NCBI RefSeq assembly: GCF_900103535.1
Contig: NZ_FNHQ01000007.1
Span: 1 to 64,000 of the forward strand
DNA length: 64,000 nucleotides
Reading direction: 5' to 3'
DNA from: Megasphaera paucivorans
GTDB lineage: Bacteria > Bacillota > Negativicutes > Veillonellales > Megasphaeraceae
The translations under genes were made by a program, and so were the position numbers. Of this stretch, positions 18,341 to 28,097 are shown in pieces; positions within the stretch are counted from its first letter, which is position 1; every line of letters begins with the position of its first letter. Below the pieces are notes generated by a model. That model was not told where the DNA came from. It did no database searches and saw only the letters and a program-made list of their open reading frames with translations.

Positions 18341-19948
18341 ATGAACCAGAAATTGTATAAACAGTTATTTATTGCGATGATGATTACAGCAGCAGGGGCT
18401 GTTAGTGCCAGCGCGGCAGATACGACTGCTGGTGTAGAACCGGTTATTTTACCTACCGACAGTCAACTTGCTGCGGCAAAGAAACAGGCAGAGACTAAAA
18501 CAGTCAAATCTCTTAGTGCGGTATCCGCCAGAGATGATGTATCTCCGGCACTGCGGGAATCAATAGCGCAAAAGATGTATGAAGAAAGACAGGCAGCTCT
18601 GGCAAAAGCTAAGAAAAACGGAGAAGAACCGGTTATAACAGTAGGTCGTGTTTCCCCGAATCAAACAGTAGAACTGACATTGCCAAAAACAATTGCTATG
18701 GCACTCAATTATAATCGTGATATCAAGATTGCACATTATGATTTAAAGCAGTCAGAATATTCTATTGATCAGGCGCGAGCCGGCTTAATGCCCAATGTCG
18801 ATTACACGTGGTCGGGTGCTCGGGCAGAGACACATACAAAAGTGTTAGGTCTTACTCCGACCGGTATAATAACACGGAATATTGACTCTATCGGAAATAG
18901 TTTTACAAATACGCTTTCTGTTAGTATTCCCTTATATACGGGGGGGTTAGTGGAAGGTAATATTGCGGTAGCCAAGCTGAGTAAGGTTTCTTCTCAAGAA
19001 GATATTTTACGTGTGGAACAGGCGACGAAATTATCAGCGGTAGAAGGATATTTCGGGTTATTGGCGTATCAAGAATTAAAAGATGTTTATGATGAATCCG
19101 TAACAAATTTACAGGGACATGTTGATAATGTTACTGCTCAGTATAATGTAGGAACCGTAGCTAAATTAGATGTTTTGAGTTCTGATGTATCTTTGGCAAA
19201 TGCCAAGACTAATGCTGTCACGGCGGCAAATAATGTTGCCAATGCGGAAGCCAATTTAAATAATATTTTAGGGTTACCACTGCAAACTAAACTTGTGGTT
19301 TCCGACCATCGCCTTCCTTTTGATGCATATAATATTTCTTTGGATGAAGCAATTGATTATGCCATGAAATATCGCCCGGAAGTTATTCAAGCTGATTTGG
19401 CGGTACGTGAAGCGAATGAGAATATTGGCATTGCTGAAGCAGGACATAAACCTACCGTATCTGTGGGAGCTTCCAATGATTGGTCCAATAGTGATTTTCC
19501 AGGCAGTGGGAACGGTGCGTGGACGATTAGCGGCGGTATTACATACAGCCTTTTTGATGGTGGGGCTACTAATGCAAAGATAAAAATCGCTAAGGAGAAG
19601 TATTTAGCGGCATTGGAAACTGAACAGAAGACACGAGAATCAGTACAATTACAGGTAAAAGAAGCGTATTTAGCTATTCGCAGTGCGGCACAGCGTGTCG
19701 AAGCTACAAAGACCTCTGTAAATCAAGCGGAAGAAAGCTTTAAAATTGCTCGGGTACGGTATCAGGCAGGTGTTGGCATTAACTTGGATGTTTTGGATGC
19801 ACAATTAAATTTAAATCAAGCTAAAACTAATAATATACAGGCACTATATGATTATAATGTCGGAATCGCAACCTTGGAACAAGTTATGGGGGTAGATGTC
19901 CGATCCGGTGTAGTCCATCCGGCAGCGGATGTAGCTGGTAATTCGTAA
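18341..19948 (+). CDS. TolC-family outer membrane efflux protein
   Basis: Outer-membrane channel for type I secretion or efflux. 535 residues with a signal peptide (about 1-28, SASAAD), an N-terminal extension rich in A and K, then two OEP repeats with long helices (about 110-315 and 330-525) and DVLSSDVSLANAKTN-like heptads. ATG 18341 is preferred (GGGGGT 7-12 nt upstream); ATGs at 18323 and 18326 are in frame and would add a short MMGVPK leader. It lies between mlaD and tamB, and no inner-membrane efflux pump is adjacent, so its partner is unknown. Confidence 0.9.
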   Translation: MNQKLYKQLFIAMMITAAGAVSASAADTTAGVEPVILPTDSQLAAAKKQAETKTVKSLSAVSARDDVSPALRESIAQKMYEERQAALAKAKKNGEEPVITVGRVSPNQTVELTLPKTIAMALNYNRDIKIAHYDLKQSEYSIDQARAGLMPNVDYTWSGARAETHTKVLGLTPTGIITRNIDSIGNSFTNTLSVSIPLYTGGLVEGNIAVAKLSKVSSQEDILRVEQATKLSAVEGYFGLLAYQELKDVYDESVTNLQGHVDNVTAQYNVGTVAKLDVLSSDVSLANAKTNAVTAANNVANAEANLNNILGLPLQTKLVVSDHRLPFDAYNISLDEAIDYAMKYRPEVIQADLAVREANENIGIAEAGHKPTVSVGASNDWSNSDFPGSGNGAWTISGGITYSLFDGGATNAKIKIAKEKYLAALETEQKTRESVQLQVKEAYLAIRSAAQRVEATKTSVNQAEESFKIARVRYQAGVGINLDVLDAQLNLNQAKTNNIQALYDYNVGIATLEQVMGVDVRSGVVHPAADVAGNS

Positions 19949-20024
19949 ATTAAGATATAATTGTAGAAAAATTGCATATATGGCGGTTTTCCTTGATTTT
20001 AGTAAGGAGCATGTCGTAAAATGG

Positions 20025-20054
20025 AGAGAGAATTGTATGAAAGCAGTTCTCTCT
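20025..20054 (+). terminator. Hairpin between the tolC-like gene and tamB, possible attenuator
   Basis: AGAGAGAA (20025-20032) pairs with TTCTCTCT (20047-20054), followed by a short T-rich stretch. The stem lacks GC strength, so it is more likely a partial terminator or mRNA processing signal than a full stop. It lies 26 nt upstream of the tamB start. Confidence 0.35.
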
Positions 20055-20080
20055 TTCTTATATCTGATGGAGGCCGGCGG

Positions 20081-23000
20081 ATGAAACGGAAATGGATTGC
20101 CTTAGCTGTCATTGCATCTTTTTTGATGGTGCTTTTTTCCTTGTGGCGGGAAAAACCGGTTTTGATACAATACGTATCTACGACCATTACAACAACATTA
20201 AATGAACATATTAACGGGACTGTTTCTTTTTCTGCTATGGATGTGTCGTTAACTGGGAAAATATTTCTGTATGATCCGTTAATTAAGGATACGCAGGGAA
20301 AGACTGTTATTACAGGAGACAACGTGGAAATACAGGTTAACCCTTGGCAGATGGCAAAGTTGGCAGCATCCGGTGATAATGTGGTTTCTTCTATTCAGAC
20401 TGTTACTGTCGTTGCTCCAGTGGTTCATATTTGGGAAAAAACGCCGGGAGAATGGAACCTCGCTTCTCTTATTAAAAAAGATACAAATGCGGGTGATCCG
20501 GGCTTTCGGGCGGTAGTTTATGCCAGAAAGGGTACTATTAAGGCATCCGCGATCGAGGGGGTGTCTCTCCAAGCAGATTCTTGTGAGGGAATGGTTGATT
20601 TTTCTTCGTATCCGGAACTGTATGGACAAATAACAATGCATATTGATGGAAAACCAATAGTTGCTTCAGGCTATTATACTTCCATGCGCAAGTATGATAT
20701 AAAACTTCATGGGGATTCTGTAAAAGCTACTTATGTAATGCCTTTTATGTCTACTACGTCAGATGTCAAAGTTGAAGATGGTACGATTGAAAATATCAGC
20801 GCCCATATTGTGCAAAACCACCGGGGAATAATGATTTCCGGCAATGGAGATATTCAAAATGGTACTGCGAATGTGCATGGGTATAAATTAGACGCCTTGA
20901 CCGGCAAGGTTGGGGTCAGTACTGATGAAATCAGCTTAAAAAATATCAGTGGAAATATTAATGGACAAGCAGTGCACCTTGATGGTATTGTTAAGACCAA
21001 TGCAGAAACACCGGTTTTTCAGTTAGATGTACAAGCTCCGTCAGTAGATATAGCTGCGGTGATTCCCGATAGGAGTGTCCCTGTCAGCGGTTCTGTTGGT
21101 ATACGCGCTCGCTTGTGGGGAACTCTGGATGCACCGAATGCATCTGGTACGATTGCGCTGGAATCTGGCGATATACAAGGTGTTGCAGTGCAAAATAGTC
21201 ATGCAGATTTTTCTTATGAAAATGAGACTTTCTTTGTTAGACAGGCAGAGGCTCATATTGCGGGAGGGCTTGTTCAAGGCAGCGGATCGTATTCTTGGAA
21301 AAGCAGCAATTACAATGTGAACGTTCAATTGGAAAATGTACGTCTCGAGGATATTCCACAGATTCCTGTTTCAATAACGGGTACCGTTTCCGGTACGATT
21401 GAGGCGGCAGGGAATATTGCCCGCCACGCTATATCTGGACAAGGACAGGTAAGTGCTGCTGTCCTTTCTTATGATGGAGTGGAAGCACAACAGGCACAAA
21501 TTGGCTTTTCCTATACGGATGGTCTGTTGCATATTTTGAATGCAAAAGCGGATGTGCAAGGGGGAACAATACAGGCAGATGGGACGTATGATTGGAATAA
21601 AGGCATAGCTGATATTCGCTTCAGTGCTGTCAATGTACCGCTTTCTTTATTCAGTGCGTATGTATCGATACCTTTGACGGGAAATATTTCTGCTATGGGA
21701 CGTGTATATGGGGCAGAACCTAAATGGGATATGAATTTTCATGCTGTATCCGGTTCAATTAAAAATGTCCCATTTGATAATATGAACGGAGTTCTTAACG
21801 GGGAGGGGCAGCATATTGACATACCGCGTATACAATGGCAGTATAAGGATGGATATCAAAAGGCTATGGGTACGATCGACCTTGATACAAGAGAAATTGA
21901 ACTTTCTCTTGATACCTATCATATGCGATTGGAAAGATTGCTATCTTTGGCGGAAGTGGATATGCCTCTTACAGGATGGGTGCAAAATCATGTGGAAGTG
22001 AAGGGAACTTTAGATGATCCGTCTGCTGTAGGCGAAGTTCAATTGACGGATGGATCTGCTTATGGATATTTGTATAAAAGCATAGCCGCTAATTATACCC
22101 TTTCTAAAGGAACAGTTACTCTTTCTAATGGTGATGTTGCTGCTTATGATTCACATGTTAGATTTTATGGTACAGCGGGTGATCGACTGGCTATTCATGT
22201 CGAATCTCCTGATCTTGACGTTTCTCGCATTATGCCGAGCATACAAACTCAAAAATCAGGTATTGTCAATATATCTGCATATATTGGAGGAACGTTTGAT
22301 AATCCGACGGCAGCCGGTGTTGTCAGGTCGCAGCTTCTGGTCATCAACCATATTCCGGTAACAGAATTGAAAAGTGATTTTGGCTATTATGATGGTATTG
22401 TACGTCTGCAAGACCTGCAGTTTAAACAAAATGGTGGTTTTTATCAAGCCAATGCTAGTTATAAACCCTCGACAGACTGGATTAAAGCGAGAGCTTCCGT
22501 CATGTCAGGAGATATAGAAAGTTGGCTGAAACTGTTGAATCTGCCAATAAAAGATGTCAGTGGAAAAATAGATGGCAATATTTCTATTGATGGAACAGTA
22601 CATGATCCGCAGGGTAAAATACAAGGCAAGATAACACAGGCTGTCATGGCGGGTTTTCCGGTGCAGCCTACAGATATTGATATACAACTTGATAAAGGTG
22701 TTGTTGAAGTAAATAAACTGACTGTTTTGGTTGATAACGGAATGTTGATAGCGCAAGGAACCTATGCTTTGCATGGTCCCGTGAATTTACAGGTAGGGAG
22801 CCGTAATTTTTCTTCAAAAATTTTGACAGATATTTTTGGGAGAAATAATATTGATATAGATACACGGATTGATTGTGCAGCGGATGTCAGCGGTACAAGT
22901 GATCATCCACAGGTTGATATGTCTGTACAGTTGAATGGGGGTACAATCAATGGAATTTCATTTACAAATGTATTTGGACTGATAAATGTCCGTGATGGCA

Positions 23001-24370
23001 TTATTCATATCAATCAGGCTTTTATCTCCCGCGATCCTTATAAGGCGAGTGCGTATGGTACTATTCCCGTTGGAGCATTGATGGGGAATCAAAATTCTGA
23101 TGAATCCATGGATGTAACTTTTAAGCTGGAAAATGCAGGCTTAGATATTCTGGCATTTATAACACCACTTGTAACACAAGGAAGCGGGGGACTTAATGGA
23201 TCTGTAAAATTAACGGGAACGTTGGCTGAACCGCAATTAACAGGAAATTTGTCTGTCCATCATGGAACAATTCAATTTCGCGACCTCAAGAATCCAATGG
23301 AAAATATTGAGGCAGCTATTGTATTAGATGGGACAAAGGCAACCATTACAAGCAGTGGAACGATGGATAAAAAAGGGAAGAAAAACAAAGGATCCTATTT
23401 ATTAAACGGGATGGTGTATTGGAAAGGATGGAAGATACATTCATATCAAGGCAGTTTAGAGTTAAATAAACTAGGTATAGATTGTGATTATTTTAAAGGT
23501 CCTTTGAGCGGACAGCTAGCAATCGAGGAAGGACATAATTTTCCACTTCTCAAAGGAAATATTGAAATAGCTGATGCTATGCTTAATATACCGCTTATAG
23601 CAATAAATACAGGAAACAGCCCTGATCTGGAAATGGATATGACCATATCTTTGGGAAAAAATGTAAGATTGTATAATCCTGTATTATATGATTTAATAGT
23701 AACGGGTGCCGCAACTTTTCATGGCACTGTTTCTCACCCTATACCATCAGGACAGTTTGAAGCATTGCGGGGGTCTGTGCGTTATCTGGATACGAAATTT
23801 AATGTTACTAAAGGGCAAGCTGATTTTTCACAGGCAGATTCTTTTATACCTTATATGATGGTAGAAGGGAATGGACGTGTGGGACAATATACCATTATGT
23901 TAACGTTGCGCGGTCCTGCTGATAATATGAATATGCTTCTTCGCTCACAGCCGCCACTGACGAGACAACAGATTGTGTCACTCATTACCTTACGTAATGG
24001 CGGACGCAACAGCAGTTCACTAAAAAGTGATGATGTGTCTGGACTGATAGGGACAGGTGTACGTATGACTTTGGATAGTTTGGGTGTTACGAGCACGCTG
24101 GAACGTGCGTTTTCGTTAGATATGCTTAATGTTACATCAGGATCTTTAAATATGAATGAAAGGCTTTCTAATGAAAATAAAAATTATTATAATATAGAGA
24201 TGGGCAAATATTTGTTCAATGATTTTATGCTTACGGCGGCTTTTGGTTTAAATCATAGAGATAATCGTGCCGGTCTTCGGTATGATGTTAGCAATCATAT
24301 GAGTATCAATGCGTGGAAAGCCAGTGATGATTCATATATCGGCGGTCAATATCGATACAGCTTTTACTAG
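20081..24370 (+). CDS. tamB: TamB-family translocation and assembly module protein
   Basis: Very long periplasm-spanning protein (1429 residues) of the AsmA/TamB group, thought to carry lipids or assist outer-membrane protein insertion. An N-terminal membrane anchor (about 5-25) is followed by many repeated beta-strand units (patterns such as G-x-I-x-A-x-G-x-Y) that form a groove. The DUF490/TamB C-terminal domain lies at about 1090-1429 and ends in a Phe-Tyr strand. ATG 20081 follows GATGGAGG; an in-frame ATG at 20021 would add 20 residues ahead of the anchor. No tamA lies beside it; bamA downstream may be the partner, as proposed for diderm Firmicutes. Confidence 0.92.
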   Translation: MKRKWIALAVIASFLMVLFSLWREKPVLIQYVSTTITTTLNEHINGTVSFSAMDVSLTGKIFLYDPLIKDTQGKTVITGDNVEIQVNPWQMAKLAASGDNVVSSIQTVTVVAPVVHIWEKTPGEWNLASLIKKDTNAGDPGFRAVVYARKGTIKASAIEGVSLQADSCEGMVDFSSYPELYGQITMHIDGKPIVASGYYTSMRKYDIKLHGDSVKATYVMPFMSTTSDVKVEDGTIENISAHIVQNHRGIMISGNGDIQNGTANVHGYKLDALTGKVGVSTDEISLKNISGNINGQAVHLDGIVKTNAETPVFQLDVQAPSVDIAAVIPDRSVPVSGSVGIRARLWGTLDAPNASGTIALESGDIQGVAVQNSHADFSYENETFFVRQAEAHIAGGLVQGSGSYSWKSSNYNVNVQLENVRLEDIPQIPVSITGTVSGTIEAAGNIARHAISGQGQVSAAVLSYDGVEAQQAQIGFSYTDGLLHILNAKADVQGGTIQADGTYDWNKGIADIRFSAVNVPLSLFSAYVSIPLTGNISAMGRVYGAEPKWDMNFHAVSGSIKNVPFDNMNGVLNGEGQHIDIPRIQWQYKDGYQKAMGTIDLDTREIELSLDTYHMRLERLLSLAEVDMPLTGWVQNHVEVKGTLDDPSAVGEVQLTDGSAYGYLYKSIAANYTLSKGTVTLSNGDVAAYDSHVRFYGTAGDRLAIHVESPDLDVSRIMPSIQTQKSGIVNISAYIGGTFDNPTAAGVVRSQLLVINHIPVTELKSDFGYYDGIVRLQDLQFKQNGGFYQANASYKPSTDWIKARASVMSGDIESWLKLLNLPIKDVSGKIDGNISIDGTVHDPQGKIQGKITQAVMAGFPVQPTDIDIQLDKGVVEVNKLTVLVDNGMLIAQGTYALHGPVNLQVGSRNFSSKILTDIFGRNNIDIDTRIDCAADVSGTSDHPQVDMSVQLNGGTINGISFTNVFGLINVRDGIIHINQAFISRDPYKASAYGTIPVGALMGNQNSDESMDVTFKLENAGLDILAFITPLVTQGSGGLNGSVKLTGTLAEPQLTGNLSVHHGTIQFRDLKNPMENIEAAIVLDGTKATITSSGTMDKKGKKNKGSYLLNGMVYWKGWKIHSYQGSLELNKLGIDCDYFKGPLSGQLAIEEGHNFPLLKGNIEIADAMLNIPLIAINTGNSPDLEMDMTISLGKNVRLYNPVLYDLIVTGAATFHGTVSHPIPSGQFEALRGSVRYLDTKFNVTKGQADFSQADSFIPYMMVEGNGRVGQYTIMLTLRGPADNMNMLLRSQPPLTRQQIVSLITLRNGGRNSSSLKSDDVSGLIGTGVRMTLDSLGVTSTLERAFSLDMLNVTSGSLNMNERLSNENKNYYNIEMGKYLFNDFMLTAAFGLNHRDNRAGLRYDVSNHMSINAWKASDDSYIGGQYRYSFY

Positions 24371-24375
24371 GGGGA

Positions 24376-25014
24376 ATGACGTTGCTTGATGCATATTTGA
24401 AGGAATTACAAAAAATCACATTATTAGAACCCGCAGAAGAGCGAGCTTTGTGGATTGCTTATAAAGAAAAAGGAGATTTAGAAAGCAGAGGCAGATTGAT
24501 TGAACAGTATCAACCCCTGGTTTTTAAAGAAGTTATGCATTGGCATGTAAAAGAAGATTTTTTACAGGACGCATTGCAAGAAGGAACACTGGGGCTCATT
24601 GAAGCGGTAGAACATTATGAATATAGTCGTAATGTTGCGTTCCCTTTGTACGCCATTCACAGGATACGTGGTGAAATTATCGATTATTTGAATCGAGAAG
24701 GGAAAAGTAAATCTGTTTCTCTTGATGAACCAGATGAAAACGGTGTGGCTTTGCGAGATATGTTACCTGATGAGCGTATTGATATTGCGGATCAGGCAGG
24801 ACGTAAATTTTTATTTGATTATGTGGCACAAATGCTGCAGCGTCTTCCGGAAAAGGAACAGATTGTGTTGGAGAGTGTTTATTTACATGATAAACAGCAG
24901 AAAATTATTGCTCAGGATATGGATTTGAGCTTGACCTATGTGTATCGTTTGCAGAAGCGGGGAATACGGCGTGTACGGGGGATGTTAAGCCGCTTTATTC
25001 ATGAAAATAAATGA
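24376..25014 (+). CDS. Sigma-70 family RNA polymerase sigma factor
   Basis: 212 residues. Sigma region 2 lies at about 40-110 (LVFKEVMHWHVKEDFLQDAL, then EGTLGLIEAVEHYE and AIHRIRGEIIDYLNR). A short linker (KSVSLDEP) follows, then region 4 at about 150-205 with helix-turn-helix KIIAQDMDLSLTYVYRLQKRGIRRVR. Region 1.1 is absent and region 3 is short, as in group 3 or 4 alternative sigma factors. It starts 5 nt after tamB and lies inside the outer-membrane assembly cluster. A role in envelope gene control is an inference from position; no anti-sigma factor is recognisable, although the next gene encodes a one-TM protein. Confidence 0.88.
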   Translation: MTLLDAYLKELQKITLLEPAEERALWIAYKEKGDLESRGRLIEQYQPLVFKEVMHWHVKEDFLQDALQEGTLGLIEAVEHYEYSRNVAFPLYAIHRIRGEIIDYLNREGKSKSVSLDEPDENGVALRDMLPDERIDIADQAGRKFLFDYVAQMLQRLPEKEQIVLESVYLHDKQQKIIAQDMDLSLTYVYRLQKRGIRRVRGMLSRFIHENK

Positions 25015-25161
25015 GAAAAGAAAAATAGGCGAAATATCAACAAAAAACGTGATAATTAAAGAAATAAATAGATGAATGTGCAAATTTGCTGAAATATTCT
25101 CGTTGGAAAAAGATAAACCTTTTAGGAGTTTATAAGTATGCTTAGAAGGGAGGTACTCTGC

Positions 25162-25734
25162 ATGAGAATATCTGATAAAGATAGAGCTGATCATGTCAGA
25201 TCAGCTAAAACATGGCTTGAAAAAGCAGAACAATCATTTGATCGGCAGGCCGGCATTAAAGGAGAGCTAAACCTTATGCTGGCAGAAGCAGAAATGAAAA
25301 ATCTGCGCAAGAAACGTACTATTGGACAGAAATTTCTCAAAGTAGGGGCTATTCTAACAGCTTTTGTATTAGCCGCTGGATTTTGGTATATTTTTACACC
25401 GCGTAATCAATCGGAACCAATGACTCCGATAACAGCTACCAGTAATAAGGCTGAACGGATTAATTCACAATGGGTGTCAATGCCTAAGCTTAATTATAGT
25501 GAGGACACTTCGGCAGTAAAACATATGGAAGGTGCGGTAACGCATACAAGGATAAACACAACGAGTCAGGAGACGGGATCAGAAGAAAGCGATTCTCATA
25601 TAAAGGAAACTATGCAAGAATCTCCACAGATAGTTGTGCAGCCTTCCGAATCGTCACATGGTACTACGGTCATGACAGATCGACAGGTACAAAAAGCTGT
25701 ACAAGATGCGCAGCACAGCTTGCGCGGTAAATAA
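25162..25734 (+). CDS. Single-pass membrane protein of unknown function
   Basis: Not recognised. 190 residues: a charged helical N-terminal part (1-55, probably cytoplasmic), one membrane segment (about 60-78, VGAILTAFVLAAGFWYIF), then a Ser/Thr/Glu-rich, probably disordered periplasmic tail. The layout (short cytoplasmic helical domain, one TM, periplasmic tail) resembles anti-sigma factors in outline, and a sigma gene precedes it by 147 nt, but there is no zinc-binding HxxxCxxC motif. ATG 25162 follows AAGGGAGG; an ATG at 25138 is in frame but lacks an SD. Confidence 0.65.
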   Translation: MRISDKDRADHVRSAKTWLEKAEQSFDRQAGIKGELNLMLAEAEMKNLRKKRTIGQKFLKVGAILTAFVLAAGFWYIFTPRNQSEPMTPITATSNKAERINSQWVSMPKLNYSEDTSAVKHMEGAVTHTRINTTSQETGSEESDSHIKETMQESPQIVVQPSESSHGTTVMTDRQVQKAVQDAQHSLRGK

Positions 25735-25756
25735 GAACAGATAACGGAGGATTTCC

Positions 25757-28069
25757 ATGAACAACAACAGAAACAAAAAAATTCTTGTCATGATGATTAC
25801 AAGTACTTTGATGACTTTCCCAGCATGGGTTAACGGGCAGGAGCCCGCTGCAACGGTAACAGCAGCTGCGGCAGATGAAACGGGATATGAACCTTCTTCG
25901 GGAGAAACTATACCAGATATTTCTTCTGAAAAAACACCAACGATAAAAAAAGCATCTGCAGTGACTGCTCCGGATACGACGAAACCAGTAGCAGAAGCAC
26001 CCGCAGCAGATTCGGGATATACAGGTTATGAGTCTGCGGAAGAATTACATGCTGCCGCAGTAAGTGCTCCGACAACGGCACCGAAAACAACGACAGCGGT
26101 ATCAGCCGCGAATGCAGATGATAATGCACCAGTGAATGCTAATGATCAAACCGGTTATGAACCGGATACGGGAACCGTGTCAAGCGGTGTGGAGGCAAAA
26201 ACTGGGAACGTTGAAGGAACTGCAGCAGCACCTGCAGCAGAAACGGAAATGTCGGCTGATCAGAATAATGGCAGGAAAGTAGGATATCTATCCAGTACAA
26301 GTACGGCGGTTATAGATACGACGACATTTCCCAAGTATCCAATTGCTACGTTATCTCAGGCAGAACAGGCTGGATTACCGTATGGTGATGCAGTAAGCGA
26401 TCAGGATATAGCACCCTATGTAGGAAAAACAGCAACGGCGGTTACTATTTCTCCCTTACCGGATCCGCAGTTGGGAACTGTACTGCAGCATAGTTTAGCT
26501 ATGCGTGTTGGAGATGCGGTAAATCCCGATTATATCCGTCACGACGTAAATGTTATTGGTGCGACAGGTTTATTTTCGACAGTATCTCCGGCGTTTACTT
26601 CTGTTCCCGAGGGAGTTATGCTGGATTATCAGGTCAAAATTAATCCAGTTGTTGCTAAAATAGAAATTACTGGGAATGAGACATATCCTACGGATCAACT
26701 ATTGAAATTGATTACGACAAAACCGGGAATGACATTAAATACCGTTATGGTTAGCAAAGATGTTTCAGCTATTAATGCTCAATTTGGCAATAACGGATAT
26801 TTTTTAAGTCATGTGACTAGTGTTAATATGGATGATAAGGGAGTTCTCCATATTGATATTGCCGAAGGACGGCTACAGGATATCATCGTGAAGGGCAATA
26901 CGAAAACTAAGACATATGTTATTATGCGGGAACTGAAAATAAAAAAAGGTCAGATTTTCAATAAAAATTTGGCGAGCCGCAGTATCGAACGTATTTACAA
27001 TACAGGATATTTTGAAGATGTCAATGTGAGACTCCTGCCGGGAAGCAATAAAAATGATGTTATCATGGAAATTGATGTAGCAGAACAAAAGACGGGATCA
27101 ATTACTATTGGCGGCGGATATTCCGATTCTGATGGTCTTGTCGGGATTTTGGGACTCAGCGAGACAAATCTCAAAGGAACTGGCGATAAAGTTAGTATTA
27201 ATTGGGAATTTGGCGGTACGACGAATTCTATGAGAAATTATATTTTTTCCTATACCCGGCCTTGGATTAATGATCACGGCGATTCTATCGGATTCAGTAT
27301 TTTTGATCGTGAATCTGATTATGATGATTATGATCAAAAGGGAAATTCTGTTGCAGAATATTATAAGCGGACCAAAGGTGGAAATATTACATATGGACGA
27401 GTTCGCAGTGAATATGTCAGTGACTATGTAACGTTGGAAACAAAAACAACCGATTATACTAATTATGTAAGTGGATATAATTACAATAATTATCCGGGAT
27501 ATTTACACAAGAACTTTGGACGTACGAACAGTTTAACTTGGTCGCATGTATTTGACAATCGTGATAATGTTTATGATCCTACACGTGGCAAACGGCTATC
27601 CTTTGCAGGTTCGATTGCGGGTCATGGATTAGGCGGTGATTTTGACTTTTATAAGTTTACAGCTGAAAGCCGTACCTATTATAAAGTAGGGCATGCACAA
27701 GTTATTGCGGTTCGTCTTATGGGCGGTGTTGGCTTTGGCGACATGCCGTACGATAATCTGTTCTCTTTGGGCGGTGCGGATACGCTGCGTGGATATGAAG
27801 ATGATGAATTCCGCGGCAATCATTTTTATGAAGGAACCATTGAATACCGATTCCCGATGGCTAAAAAAGTTCAAGGTGTCCTCTTTACTGATGCCGGCAA
27901 TGCCTGGGGGGGTACAGATCAAATGTTTTGGTATGAAGATAACAACAAACTTCATTATTCAGGCGGCGTAGGCGTTCGTATTACAACACCAATCGGTCCG
28001 ATTCGGCTTGATTATGGGTATGGTGAAGAAGGCGGTAAATTCCACTTCAGCTTTGGAGGTAAATTCTAA
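25757..28069 (+). CDS. bamA: BamA-family outer membrane protein assembly factor
   Basis: Folds and inserts outer-membrane beta-barrel proteins. 770 residues: signal peptide (about 1-28), a long Ala/Thr/Pro-rich region (about 30-205) with repeated TGYEP-type motifs, and three POTRA-like domains (about 222-296, 297-371, 372-445) instead of the five in E. coli. A 16-strand barrel follows, with the conserved LRGYEDDEFRG motif (IRGF/VRGY type), ending FSFGGKF. ATG 25757 follows ACGGAGG. It sits in the centre of the outer-membrane cluster, upstream of the OmpH chaperone genes. Confidence 0.94.
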   Translation: MNNNRNKKILVMMITSTLMTFPAWVNGQEPAATVTAAAADETGYEPSSGETIPDISSEKTPTIKKASAVTAPDTTKPVAEAPAADSGYTGYESAEELHAAAVSAPTTAPKTTTAVSAANADDNAPVNANDQTGYEPDTGTVSSGVEAKTGNVEGTAAAPAAETEMSADQNNGRKVGYLSSTSTAVIDTTTFPKYPIATLSQAEQAGLPYGDAVSDQDIAPYVGKTATAVTISPLPDPQLGTVLQHSLAMRVGDAVNPDYIRHDVNVIGATGLFSTVSPAFTSVPEGVMLDYQVKINPVVAKIEITGNETYPTDQLLKLITTKPGMTLNTVMVSKDVSAINAQFGNNGYFLSHVTSVNMDDKGVLHIDIAEGRLQDIIVKGNTKTKTYVIMRELKIKKGQIFNKNLASRSIERIYNTGYFEDVNVRLLPGSNKNDVIMEIDVAEQKTGSITIGGGYSDSDGLVGILGLSETNLKGTGDKVSINWEFGGTTNSMRNYIFSYTRPWINDHGDSIGFSIFDRESDYDDYDQKGNSVAEYYKRTKGGNITYGRVRSEYVSDYVTLETKTTDYTNYVSGYNYNNYPGYLHKNFGRTNSLTWSHVFDNRDNVYDPTRGKRLSFAGSIAGHGLGGDFDFYKFTAESRTYYKVGHAQVIAVRLMGGVGFGDMPYDNLFSLGGADTLRGYEDDEFRGNHFYEGTIEYRFPMAKKVQGVLFTDAGNAWGGTDQMFWYEDNNKLHYSGGVGVRITTPIGPIRLDYGYGEEGGKFHFSFGGKF

Positions 28070-28097
28070 TGCAAGTTAGGGATAGGTGGGGAGGAGT

